DNA of 64,000 nt from RPQJ01 sp046347155 (GTDB lineage: Bacteria; Pseudomonadota; Gammaproteobacteria; Steroidobacterales; Steroidobacteraceae). Positions 23,541 to 32,655 of the stretch are shown in pieces. The position numbers and the translations under genes are program-made. The stretch lies in NCBI GenBank assembly GCA_046347155.1, contig JAXMGT010000001.1, positions 558,001 through 622,000 of the forward strand, given 5' to 3'. The notes under the pieces are model-generated. The model did not search any database and had not been told where the DNA came from. It saw only the letters and a list, made by a program, of their open reading frames with translations. How positions within the stretch are numbered: position 1 is the stretch's first letter; every line of letters starts with the position of its first letter.

Positions 23541-24701
23541 TCAGGCCGTCGCCCGTCGCAGCGCCTCCGATCCAACGGCCCGCTCCAGTGCGGACTGCAT
23601 TGCGTCGAGGTAGGCCCGATGGCTGTAGCGACGCCGGCTGTGTCGCGCGGCCTGGTCTCCGAGGGCTCGCACCAGCCGCGGCGCGGAGAGCAGCTGCTGC
23701 AGCGCCCGGGCCAGCGCCGCGACATCGCCCCTCGGCACCAGCAGTCCGGAGACCTGGTGGGCCAGCCAGTCGCCGATGCCGCCGGAGTCGAAAGCCACGA
23801 CCGGCCGACCGCGCGCCATCGACTCGAGGCCGATCATGCCGAACGGCTCGGGCCAGCGGGACGGCACCACCGTGAACGATGCGCGCCGATACCAGTCGTC
23901 GAGCTCGTCGTTCGGCACCCACCCGGCGAAGTGGACGCGGTCCGCGACGCCGAGCTGGTCGGCCAGTCGCCGCGACTCGTCGAGTTGCCGACCGGCGCCG
24001 GCGACGTCGAGCTGCCAACCGACCTCGAGGCCGGCCGCTGCGGACAGCAGCAGGTCCAGTCCCTTGCCGCGGACCACCTGGCCGACGAACAGCATGCGTC
24101 CCGGCTCACCGGGCGGGTGCACCGGCGCGGCGTCGATGGCGGCGGGTACCGGCGCGATGGTCTCGATCCGGTCGGCGGCGTAACCATTGCGCACGAGTTC
24201 GGAGGCGGTGTATCGGCTGCCGGCGACGAACAGGCGGGCGCGGCGGGCCATCGCCGCGCGTCGGTGGAAATCCCCGAGCGAGGTGATGCCGATCGGCCAC
24301 GCACCGCCGCGTCGCTCGAGCAGGCACAGGTGACTCACGCACGCGGCGCCGGCTCGCTCGTCGCAGGCCTGCTGTCCTATCGGGAAGTACTTGTGGCGGC
24401 GCGGGCAGTAGAGGTCGTGGTCATGGACCACCTGGACGGCCGGGTACCGGTCGAGCAGTGGCTGCACCGCGGCCGGGTCGCTCCACTTGTGGAGCACGAC
24501 GACGTGCGGATCGAACTCACGCGCGTCGGCGCGCCCGAACACGCGGGCGAACGGCGCGCAGTAGCCAGGGTCGGCAGGCCCGTCGAGGCACAGCAGCGCC
24601 TGCGGCCACCCGCGTGCGGCCAGTCCACTCGCCAGGTCGTGCAGGATCTGCTCGACGCCGCCCTGGTAGCGCGCCCGCTCGTGCACGTGCAGCACGCGCA
24701 T
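23541..24701 (-). CDS. glycosyltransferase family 4
   Basis: A 386-residue GT-B glycosyltransferase. ERARYQGGVEQILHDLASGL is the acceptor-side glycine-rich loop, HDHDLYCPRRHKYFPIG resembles a subfamily with a Cys-rich insert, FVGQVVRGKGLDLLL opens the donor domain and PEPFGMIGLESMARGRPVV holds the E-x7-E motif. Substrates are unknown. The ATG at 24701 overlaps the last base of the acyltransferase stop (TGATG). It is the last gene of the operon that begins at 30019; a 116-base gap with its own sigma-54 promoter follows. Confidence 0.88.
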   Translation of the reverse strand: MRVLHVHERARYQGGVEQILHDLASGLAARGWPQALLCLDGPADPGYCAPFARVFGRADAREFDPHVVVLHKWSDPAAVQPLLDRYPAVQVVHDHDLYCPRRHKYFPIGQQACDERAGAACVSHLCLLERRGGAWPIGITSLGDFHRRAAMARRARLFVAGSRYTASELVRNGYAADRIETIAPVPAAIDAAPVHPPGEPGRMLFVGQVVRGKGLDLLLSAAAGLEVGWQLDVAGAGRQLDESRRLADQLGVADRVHFAGWVPNDELDDWYRRASFTVVPSRWPEPFGMIGLESMARGRPVVAFDSGGIGDWLAHQVSGLLVPRGDVAALARALQQLLSAPRLVRALGDQAARHSRRRYSHRAYLDAMQSALERAVGSEALRRATA

Positions 24702-25330
24702 CAGGCCGACCTCGCGATCGCGGGACTGCGGCGCCCGATCTCGCGCGCCGGCACGCCCCCGACGATCGTGTACGGGGCGACGTCGCTGCGCACCACGGCG
24801 CCGGCCGCGACGATCGCGCCGCGACCGATCGTGACGCCCGGCAGGATCGTGCAGTTCATGCCGATCCACACGTCGTCCTCGACCGTCACCGGCTCCACCT
24901 CGATCCCCTGCGCCATCATCGGCACGTGCAGAAGGTCGCGCCGATGACCGACGCTCGTGATGCAGCTGTGTGCCGCGATCATCACGTCGCGACCGATCCG
25001 GACGCCACCGTTGCCGTAGACGACGCAAAAGGGCCCGACCCAGGTGCGGTCGCCGACGTGCACGAAGCCCTCGCTCGCGTTCAGCAGCGCGCCGTCCTGG
25101 ACCGTGCAACGGTCCCCGATCACGATCCCGGGCTCGAGCCTCGAGTTGGCCCGCAGCGCGACGTTGCGCGCGATGCGCGCCCCGTGGCCCAGGTGGATCC
25201 GGCGCGGGTACGACAGCAGGACGCCCGGTTCGATCACGACCCCGCGGCCCGCCTTGCCGAGCCGCAGCAGTCGCAGCCGCGTGAACGCGGCGATGAGCGA
25301 ATTCCTGAGCCTGCCGGGCAGCGCGTTCAT
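24701..25330 (-). CDS. hexapeptide-repeat acyltransferase (LbH family)
   Basis: A 209-residue left-handed beta-helix protein with many hexapeptide repeats (GVLLSYPRRIHLGHGARIAR onward). Its catalytic loop is ITSVGHRRDLLHVPMMAQG, and the end is characteristic: VEDDVWIGMNCTILPGVTIG followed by VVGGVPAREIG-like IVGGVPAREIG. It resembles WcaF/NodL-type O-acetyltransferases and probably acetylates a sugar of the repeat unit. The start overlaps the flippase stop (ATGA), and its stop overlaps the next glycosyltransferase start. Confidence 0.87.
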   Translation of the reverse strand: MNALPGRLRNSLIAAFTRLRLLRLGKAGRGVVIEPGVLLSYPRRIHLGHGARIARNVALRANSRLEPGIVIGDRCTVQDGALLNASEGFVHVGDRTWVGPFCVVYGNGGVRIGRDVMIAAHSCITSVGHRRDLLHVPMMAQGIEVEPVTVEDDVWIGMNCTILPGVTIGRGAIVAAGAVVRSDVAPYTIVGGVPAREIGRRSPAIARSA

Positions 25331-26838
25331 GATGCGGCGGCCTCCCGGGCGTACGGCACGGCCGCGCGCGTCCGCCACGCCGGACTCCGACGGAGGACGC
25401 AGGGGACGAACAACGCGACGAATGCCGCGCCGGCGACCGCGGACTGCGCGAAGACGGCCGGCAGCGACAGGGGCGGTTGCCAGCGCTCCAGCGCCGCTGA
25501 AACGGCGGCCGCCGCCAGCAGACCCGGCAGCACCGGGGCGACCGCCTGCGCGAAGAATGCGCCGAGCGGGATGCCGACGTGGCGGCAGGCGCGGGTCACG
25601 ACCACGCCGACGTCGACGATCGCCGCGGAAGCGATCGCCGCCAGGCCGACGCCGGCGAGACCGAGCGGTCCGAGCAACAGTGCGCCGGCGGCCAGCCGCA
25701 GCGCCGCGCCGCCGAGCGCCGCGTGGGCGACCAGCCGGTGCCGGCCCGTCATGCCGAGGCAGATCGCCGGGTTCATCGCCAGTGCCGCCAGTGCGAGGGC
25801 CACGCACAGCAACCGCAGCGGAAGCGCGGCGCCTTCGGCGCTCGTGCCGATCCATGCGTGCAGGATGGCCGGCGCATGCCAGCCAAGGAGCAGCGCGAAC
25901 GGCAGCACGAGTGCCATCTGGAACACCGTGCCGGTGAGCAGCGTCGCTCGCACGGTGCCCGCGTCGCCGGCGCCGTGCGCGCGCGCCACCATCGGCGTCA
26001 GGGCCCCCGACAGCTGGCGACCGAGCAGCACCGCGTACTCGGCGATGCGCGCGGCGATCGAGTACTGTCCGACCGCGCCGAGAGGCAGGTAGGCGTTGAC
26101 CAGCACCGGTTCCAGACGCTGGGACGCCAGGTTGGCGCCGTTCGACGACACGGCAGCGGCGGCGAAGTTGCGCATCGCGCGCCACTCGCCGAGGCTCGCG
26201 TGCCTCCACGACAGTCGCAGGTCGGGCACCCGACGGCGGAGCGCGGCGTGGAGCAGTGGCGCCGGCAGCAGCAGCGTCGTGCCAGCGCCGAGCGCGAGTG
26301 CCGTCGCGCCGAGGCCGGCAGCGAGACCGGCCAGTGACACGGCGGCCCCGGCGGCGATGGATCCCGCGTCGGCCAGGTTGCTGAGGTGCAGGTGCCCCCG
26401 CGCGGCGAGCGCGGCACGCCACAGCGACAACGGCAGTACCGCCGCCGCTACCGTGGCTCCGAGATGCACGATCCGGGTGAATTCCGTGGCAGCCGACCCG
26501 GACAGCCCGAAGACCCTGGCCATCGGCGTCGCACCGAGCCAGCCGGCGGCCATCATGGCGAGTGCGATCGGCAGCTGTGCGACCAGGAGCGTCGACAGCC
26601 GGGCGTCGCGGCGCCCGCGCTCGCCGGCGCCCTCGGACTCCGCGGCGAACCGCATCGACGTGGTCGCGATGCCGAGCTCGAGCAGCGTGATGAAGCCGCA
26701 GGTCGCCGAGGCCAGCGACCAGACGCCGAACTGCTGCATGCCGATCGCGGCGATCGCCCGGGGCGTGACGATCGCGACCGAGGCCATGCCGACCACGAAG
26801 CGACCGTAGTTGCTGGCGACCGTGATGGCGGGACGCAT
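25327..26838 (-). CDS. polysaccharide flippase (Wzx/MATE-like)
   Basis: A 503-residue polytopic membrane protein with about 12-14 helices of the polysaccharide-transporter (RfbX/Wzx) type. The N-terminus NYGRFVVGMASVAIVTPRAI matches the first helix, and LASQRLEPVLVNAYLPLGAV the central conserved region. It would flip undecaprenyl-linked repeat units to the periplasm for polymerisation. The ATG at 26838 is 13 bases downstream of the phosphatase gene. Together with the Wzy-like gene at 7988 and the Wzz/Wza genes, it completes a Wzx/Wzy-dependent pathway. Confidence 0.85.
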   Translation of the reverse strand: MRPAITVASNYGRFVVGMASVAIVTPRAIAAIGMQQFGVWSLASATCGFITLLELGIATTSMRFAAESEGAGERGRRDARLSTLLVAQLPIALAMMAAGWLGATPMARVFGLSGSAATEFTRIVHLGATVAAAVLPLSLWRAALAARGHLHLSNLADAGSIAAGAAVSLAGLAAGLGATALALGAGTTLLLPAPLLHAALRRRVPDLRLSWRHASLGEWRAMRNFAAAAVSSNGANLASQRLEPVLVNAYLPLGAVGQYSIAARIAEYAVLLGRQLSGALTPMVARAHGAGDAGTVRATLLTGTVFQMALVLPFALLLGWHAPAILHAWIGTSAEGAALPLRLLCVALALAALAMNPAICLGMTGRHRLVAHAALGGAALRLAAGALLLGPLGLAGVGLAAIASAAIVDVGVVVTRACRHVGIPLGAFFAQAVAPVLPGLLAAAAVSAALERWQPPLSLPAVFAQSAVAGAAFVALFVPCVLRRSPAWRTRAAVPYAREAAAS

Positions 26839-26851
26839 GACGTCGCCCGAC

Positions 26852-28021
26852 TCAGGCCGCGACCGCGAGCGTCATCAGCCCGTGGAAGTCACAGATGGAT
26901 CCGGTCGGACACGCCGGCTCGTGCGTCGACAGCAGCGCCGCGTCGGAATCCGGGTGGTCCGGGTGGTACCCATGCATGCCCCGGATCGGCGTGAGGCCCA
27001 TGTGGCTCGGCACGATCAGGTGACCCGGGTCCATCAGGAAGATCAGATCGCCGTAGCGGCGACCGGCGAAGTCGCAGCCGAGCGCCGCCAGCTCGTCGTC
27101 GTCCAGCAGCCGGCCGCCCTCGGCCCCGGCGAGTGCTTCCGGCAGCAGTCGGGCGGCCGCTTCGGAGCGCAGCCAGAAGCGCGCCATCGTCGAGTCGAGG
27201 GCCGCGACGTAATCGCGGCCGAATCGCAGCGGCAGCGCGGAGATCACCGACTGGAGGTCGAACGTCCGCGTGACGTGCGCCATGCCGTGGTCGGAGATCA
27301 CGTTGAGGCGCACCTCGCCGTAGCGGCGCCGCGCCGCGACGAGCAGGTTGCCGAGCAGTGCCTCGTAGCGCGCGATGCGGCCGGTGATCGCAGGATCGTC
27401 CTTGCCCAGCTCGTGCAGCGCACCGTCGAGGTCGGCCAGGTAGAGGAACGCGAACCGCAGGTCGCGCGCGTCGATGTCGCGGTGCAGGGCCGCGACGTTT
27501 TCGTCCTCGCGCCGCCGCCAGTCGGAGACGTGGAACGGCACCTGCCGGTCGCGCAGCCAGTCGAAGATCGTCGGCGCGCCGCTGACGCCGCCCGGGCTGA
27601 ACAGGTCGCGCTTCTCGCAGTAGTCGAATTCGTGGGCGTGCTCGAACGGCAGCTGGTAGAGCTGGAAGTAACCCGTGTAGCCGTGCCGGCGCGCGACCAC
27701 CTTCGACAGCAGGTTGCGCACGCGCGCGCGGCCGGTGATCGCGCCGGGCAGCAGTCGCAGCGGGCGCAGGCCGCCGAATGGCGAGGTCCCCGGCGAGCAG
27801 TAGAAGAACGACCAGTGGCCGTGATCCCTCGGCATCCGGCCCGTCAGGATCGACGGCACGCAGGCGGACGAGTAGCCGAGCACGGAGCGCACCCGCTGAC
27901 GCCACGGCAGTTCGTCCTCCAGGAACGTCCGTCCGCGCAGGACCTCCCAGCCGAGCGCGTCGACGAACGCGAAGATGTCGAGCCGCCGGCGTCCCTCGGC
28001 TGCGCCCGCGACCGTGCTCAC
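26852..28021 (-). CDS. alkaline phosphatase superfamily (type I phosphodiesterase/nucleotide pyrophosphatase-like) protein
   Basis: A 389-residue protein with the metal-site order of the phosphodiesterase/pyrophosphatase branch: IFAFVDALGW (first Asp), SACVPSILTGRMPRDHG (likely Ser nucleophile where many relatives have Thr), LADLDGALHELGKDD (Asp/His), VISDHGMAHV (Asp-His) and MHGYHPDHPD (last His). No signal peptide is visible, so it is probably cytoplasmic. It may hydrolyse a phosphodiester or nucleotide sugar intermediate. The start is GTG at 28021, overlapping the STAS gene stop (GTGA). It links the partner-switch genes to the flippase gene. Confidence 0.75.
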   Translation of the reverse strand: MSTVAGAAEGRRRLDIFAFVDALGWEVLRGRTFLEDELPWRQRVRSVLGYSSACVPSILTGRMPRDHGHWSFFYCSPGTSPFGGLRPLRLLPGAITGRARVRNLLSKVVARRHGYTGYFQLYQLPFEHAHEFDYCEKRDLFSPGGVSGAPTIFDWLRDRQVPFHVSDWRRREDENVAALHRDIDARDLRFAFLYLADLDGALHELGKDDPAITGRIARYEALLGNLLVAARRRYGEVRLNVISDHGMAHVTRTFDLQSVISALPLRFGRDYVAALDSTMARFWLRSEAAARLLPEALAGAEGGRLLDDDELAALGCDFAGRRYGDLIFLMDPGHLIVPSHMGLTPIRGMHGYHPDHPDSDAALLSTHEPACPTGSICDFHGLMTLAVAA

Positions 28022-28368
28022 GCGGCGACCCGTCCGGTCGCGCTCGCGACGGCCACGGACTCGTCGTCCGTGACCACGACGACGTCGTCGAGGCGCGTCA
28101 GCTCGATCAGGGCGCGGACCCGCGGCATCGGGCCGAGCAGCGCGACGTCGCCGCCCTGGCGACGCGCGGCGTTCACGCATGCGAGGATCGCGGAGAGCCC
28201 GCTCGAGTCGGCGAATTCGACCCCGCCCAGGTCCAGCACGAGGCGACTGGCGCCGGACGCGATCCGTGCCTGCAGCTCGGCGCGGACCGCGCCCGCGTTG
28301 GCGAGCACGAGTTGCCCGGGCAGGCGCGCGATCTCGGCACCATCGCGGGCGTGGAATTCGATCGTCAT
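28018..28368 (-). CDS. STAS domain anti-anti-sigma factor-like protein (RsbV/SpoIIAA/SypA type)
   Basis: A 116-residue STAS protein. VLDLGGVEFADSSGLSAILA contains the DSSGL motif whose second serine (Ser56) is the usual phosphorylation site. Unphosphorylated STAS proteins bind an RsbW-type kinase or another target; in the V. fischeri Syp system the STAS protein SypA controls biofilm directly. The ATG at 28368 overlaps the stop of the RsbW-like gene (ATGA). The PP2C phosphatase two genes upstream is the obvious enzyme to dephosphorylate it. Confidence 0.9.
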   Translation of the reverse strand: MTIEFHARDGAEIARLPGQLVLANAGAVRAELQARIASGASRLVLDLGGVEFADSSGLSAILACVNAARRQGGDVALLGPMPRVRALIELTRLDDVVVVTDDESVAVASATGRVAA

Positions 28369-28799
28369 CGTTGGACTCCCTGGGAAACGTGATTGGCGCC
28401 GGACAGTCGCTTGACGAGCACGACGCTCTGCTGCCCGGCGTTGAATTCGTGGCGCACTTCGTCGCAGACCTGCCGCATGATCCAGCTGCCGCGGCCGCGC
28501 TCGTCGCCGGCCCCGGGCACGGTCGCGCCGGGCGCCGGCGGCAGGCCCCGCCCGTGGTCGGTCACCGTTATCTCCACCTGCCCGTGTCGCGCGTCGAGGG
28601 TCAGGCGCACGTCGCCGGGCGCGAGTGCGTAGCCGTGCTCGAGCGAGTTGTTGACGGCCTCGATCACGGCGGCCGCGAGGGCCCGGGACGAGCGCGTGTC
28701 GAGCCCGGCGCAACTGCACGCGAACTCGGTCCAGCGGACGGCTTCGAGGGCCACGTCGGGCGCCGCGCCGAGCAGCAGCAGTTCCCTGCGGAAGGTCAT
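28365..28799 (-). CDS. RsbW-like anti-sigma factor/serine kinase (HATPase fold)
   Basis: A 144-residue GHKL ATPase domain. The N-box is AAAVIEAVNNSLEHGY, the G1 box TVTDHGRGLP and the G2-like box GRGSWIMRQVCDEV. In partner switches such kinases phosphorylate a STAS protein and hold a target, usually a sigma factor, when free. No sigma factor gene lies in the window, so the target may be elsewhere or the pair may act as in SypE/SypA. Its start overlaps the stop of the receiver-PP2C gene and its stop overlaps the STAS start. Confidence 0.88.
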   Translation of the reverse strand: MTFRRELLLLGAAPDVALEAVRWTEFACSCAGLDTRSSRALAAAVIEAVNNSLEHGYALAPGDVRLTLDARHGQVEITVTDHGRGLPPAPGATVPGAGDERGRGSWIMRQVCDEVRHEFNAGQQSVVLVKRLSGANHVSQGVQR

Positions 28800-30019
28800 G
28801 GCCAGTCCCCCGGTTCGAGTATCAGGAGTGAAACGTCGTCGTCGTGCGTCGCGGTCCCGCGCCAGTCGTCGAGTGCGCGGCCGACGGCACGCAACAGCCC
28901 GTCAAGGTCGGCGGCCGCGGCCGAGGCCAGTGCGCCCCGCAGGCGATCGGTGCCGAACGGCTGGCCCGTCGGGCCCTCGCAGTCGGTGACGCCGTCCGAG
29001 TGCAGAACCAGGCGTTCGCCGGACGCGAGCTCGAATTCGCACGACCGGTAGCGCGCGCCGTCGATCGCGCCGACCGGCAGCCCGCCAGAGCCGAGCACAC
29101 GGACCGCACCGTCGCGGGCGACCGCGAGCGGGTGCGGGTGACCCGCCTGGCACAGGCGTCCGCCGCGCGTGCCGAGGTCGAGCCAGCCGACGACGAGGCT
29201 GCAGCCGATGTCGGCGCCGACCTCGAGCGCGCGCCCGTTGAATGCATGGACCCAGGCGGCCGGATCGTCGAATTCGACGGCCCGGCCCCCGAGGCCGAGC
29301 AGTGCGGTCGCGATCGCGAAGCCGTGCAGTGCCGCCGAGATGCCGTGGCCCGTCGCGTCGATGTGGAAGAACCCGGCGCGGTCGCCGGCGAGCCTGGCAA
29401 CGCCGTAGATGTCGCCGCCGACCTTTTGCGCCGGTCGGAACAGGTGCGCGATCGCGAGCCCGGGCACCGGGGCCAGCGCACGCTCGAGCAACTGGTGCTG
29501 CAGCCGGGCCGCGGCCGCGAGGTCGGCCTCCAGCACCTCGCGGCCGCGGCGGTGGTGGCGCAGGGCCTGCTCGAGCATGCCGGTGCGCTCGACGAGCGCG
29601 CGACGCATCTCGAGCAGTCGCTGACCCGACCGCAGGCGCGCCGACAGTTCCTCGGCGCGATAGGGCTTGGCGATGAAGTCGTCGGCGCCCGACTCCAGGC
29701 CCTCGACCAGGTCCTCGAGCTGGTCGCGCGCGGTCACAAGCACGGTGTATGGCCGACGCGCCGGGTCGCCGCCGCGGACGGCGCGGCACAGGTCGAGCCC
29801 CGAGAGGGCGGGCAGCTGCCAGTCGGTGATCAGTACGTCGGGTGGCTGGCCGGTCAGCAGCGACAGCGCCTCGGCACCGTCCGCAGCGAGCACGACCTCG
29901 AATCCGAGTCGTTCGAGGATCGCGGCGAGCCGCAGGCGCTCGAAGCCGTCGTCCTCGACCGCGAGGGCCACGGGGCGTCGGACGGGAGAGGGTGAGGTGT
30001 GTGTGGCCGGCGTGTGCAT
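28796..30019 (-). CDS. response regulator with PP2C (RsbU/SpoIIE-type) phosphatase output
   Basis: A 407-residue protein: receiver domain at 16-135 (phospho-acceptor Asp66 in VLITDWQLP, Lys in FIAKPYRAEEL), a coiled linker, then a PP2C SpoIIE-type phosphatase domain (KVGGDIYGVARL, DATGHGISAALHG, LHSDGVTD, HDDDVSLLIL). Phosphorylation should switch dephosphorylation of the STAS protein encoded two genes downstream. The ATG at 30019 has AGGAA 6 bases upstream and a sigma-54 promoter (P6) with a 17-base leader. It heads the signalling/flippase/glycosyltransferase operon, so the regulator is made together with the machinery it may control. Confidence 0.92.
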   Translation of the reverse strand: MHTPATHTSPSPVRRPVALAVEDDGFERLRLAAILERLGFEVVLAADGAEALSLLTGQPPDVLITDWQLPALSGLDLCRAVRGGDPARRPYTVLVTARDQLEDLVEGLESGADDFIAKPYRAEELSARLRSGQRLLEMRRALVERTGMLEQALRHHRRGREVLEADLAAAARLQHQLLERALAPVPGLAIAHLFRPAQKVGGDIYGVARLAGDRAGFFHIDATGHGISAALHGFAIATALLGLGGRAVEFDDPAAWVHAFNGRALEVGADIGCSLVVGWLDLGTRGGRLCQAGHPHPLAVARDGAVRVLGSGGLPVGAIDGARYRSCEFELASGERLVLHSDGVTDCEGPTGQPFGTDRLRGALASAAAADLDGLLRAVGRALDDWRGTATHDDDVSLLILEPGDWP

Positions 30020-30047
30020 GTGGGTTCCTGAGGGCGGGGACCCTGTT

Positions 30048-30063
30048 TGCAACTTCGATGCCA
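30048..30063 (-). promoter_or_regulatory. sigma-54 promoter P6 (for the 30019-23541 operon)
   Basis: The minus strand reads TGGCATC-GAAG-TTGCA: correct GG-N10-GC spacing, perfect -12, two changes in -24. The start site is near 30037. It is nearly identical to P5. Confidence 0.66.
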
Positions 30064-30105
30064 GCACGGCCGGAACCGCGCGACCGGTCCCATTGGCGAC
30101 TCCGT

Positions 30106-30122
30106 CGCAAAACGGGACGCGG
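30106..30122 (+). repeat. 17-bp motif shared with the P5 upstream region
   Basis: CGCAAAACGGGACGCGG here matches 14 of 17 positions of GGCAAAACAGGGCGCGG at 23463-23479. Both lie just upstream of the near-identical promoters P6 and P5. It may be a second regulator site or evidence that the two control regions are duplicates. Confidence 0.4.
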
Positions 30123-30136
30123 ATTCGGCCGAAAAA

Positions 30137-30149
30137 TTGCAATTTGCGA
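30137..30149. promoter_or_regulatory. candidate activator-binding dyad between P6 and P7
   Basis: TTGCA-ATT-TGCGA differs at one base from the TCGCA-N3-TGCGA dyad. It is centred about 106 bases upstream of the P6 start site and 84 bases upstream of P7, in a notably AT-rich patch for this genome. Confidence 0.55.
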
Positions 30150-30200
30150 ATGCCCGGCGCGAAATTCCCGCCGAAGACCTCCAGCACCGCGATCCGGGCC

Positions 30201-30216
30201 TGGCACGGCCTTTGCA
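30201..30216 (+). promoter_or_regulatory. sigma-54 promoter P7 (for the Hpt/sigma-54 regulator operon)
   Basis: TGGCACG-GCCT-TTGCA is a full consensus match. The start site is near 30227, 45 bases before the ATG at 30272. The sigma-54 activator gene lies in this operon, so it is probably autoregulated. Confidence 0.84.
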
Positions 30217-30271
30217 ATCTGCACACCAGTTTCCCGATTCGCGATTCACCCTGGCCGCAGGGGCTGGACAC

Positions 30272-30678
30272 ATGGACACGCAGTACACCGATTTCGAAAC
30301 GGACTCACCGGCGGACGATGGGGCACTGCTCGATCGCGCCGCCGTCGCGGCCCTCCGCGCGGACGTCGGCCTGGAGCGGCTCGCGCCCGTGATGACGGCA
30401 TTTGCCGACGAACTGGAGCGGCGACGGCCGGTGCTGGACTCGGCGATCGTCGCCGGGGACGTTGCCGCTGCGGGACGCGAGACGCACTCGATCAAGGGCA
30501 GCGCGCTCACGTTCGGCGCGCTGGCGCTGGGCGCCGCTGCACGGCGCTGCAACGACGCGTATCGCAACAGCGACGCCCGGGCGACGCTGGCCGCCGCACG
30601 CGAGGTCGTCGCGCTGATGGCGCCGACGCGCGCCGCCGTGCTGGGCCTGGTCGCGCGCATGGCCGAGGTGAAAGCCAC

Positions 30679-30682
<4 letters not shown>
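30272..30682 (+). CDS. histidine phosphotransfer (Hpt) domain protein
   Basis: A 136-residue helical protein with the Hpt signature THSIKGSALTFGA; His72 is the predicted phosphorylated residue. The second helix pair contains LGAAARRCNDAYRN. It would relay phosphate between a histidine kinase or receiver and a response regulator, most simply the sigma-54 regulator whose ATG overlaps this gene's stop (ATGA). The ATG at 30272 lies after sigma-54 promoter P7 with a purine-rich stretch upstream. The H-NOX-linked kinase at 33218 lacks its own Hpt and receiver. Confidence 0.88.
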
Positions 30683-32169
<1,487 letters not shown>

Positions 32170-32180
32170 TCTGGCCGCAC

Positions 32181-32564
32181 TCAGGCACGACGGGACTCGA
32201 GCAGCGACCGGACGAGATCGAGCATCTGGGCCGGGCTGAAGGGCTTGGCGACGTACCGGTCTGCCCCGGCCACGCGCGCGCGCGCGCGTTCGGTCTCCTG
32301 GTGCCCGGCCGTCATCAGCACCACCTGGACGCGGCCGAGGCCCGGATCCGCCTTGATCCGGCGGCAGACTTCGTACCCGTCGATGCCCGGCAGCATCACG
32401 TCGAGCAGGACGACGTCCGGCGGACGCGATGCACAGGCGTCGAGCGCGGCTTCGCCGCTCGCGGCCTCGTGCACGTCGTAGCCCATGCCCTCGAACGTCA
32501 GCCTGATCAGCAGCCGCAGGTCGGGCTGATCGTCGACGACGAGGATGCCTGGGGTGGGGCTCAT
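32181..32564 (-). CDS. single-domain response regulator
   Basis: A 127-residue receiver with the acidic pair in VVDDQPDLR, phospho-acceptor Asp55 (VVLLDVMLPGIDGYEV), Thr in VLMTAGH and Lys in YVAKPFSPAQML. There is no output domain, so it acts by binding a partner or as a phosphate sink. It is divergent from the H-NOX gene across 91 bases and ends 11 bases from the convergent sigma-54 regulator gene. It could serve as the intermediate receiver between the HNOBA kinase and the Hpt protein. Confidence 0.9.
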   Translation of the reverse strand: MSPTPGILVVDDQPDLRLLIRLTFEGMGYDVHEAASGEAALDACASRPPDVVLLDVMLPGIDGYEVCRRIKADPGLGRVQVVLMTAGHQETERARARVAGADRYVAKPFSPAQMLDLVRSLLESRRA

Positions 32565-32655
32565 CGTGTGCTCGATGTTGCCGGGCGGGTGCCCGACGAC
32601 GCATAGCCTAGCATCGACGCGGCGGGCGGGTCCCGTGGCGTCCGGCGGAGGAAGA

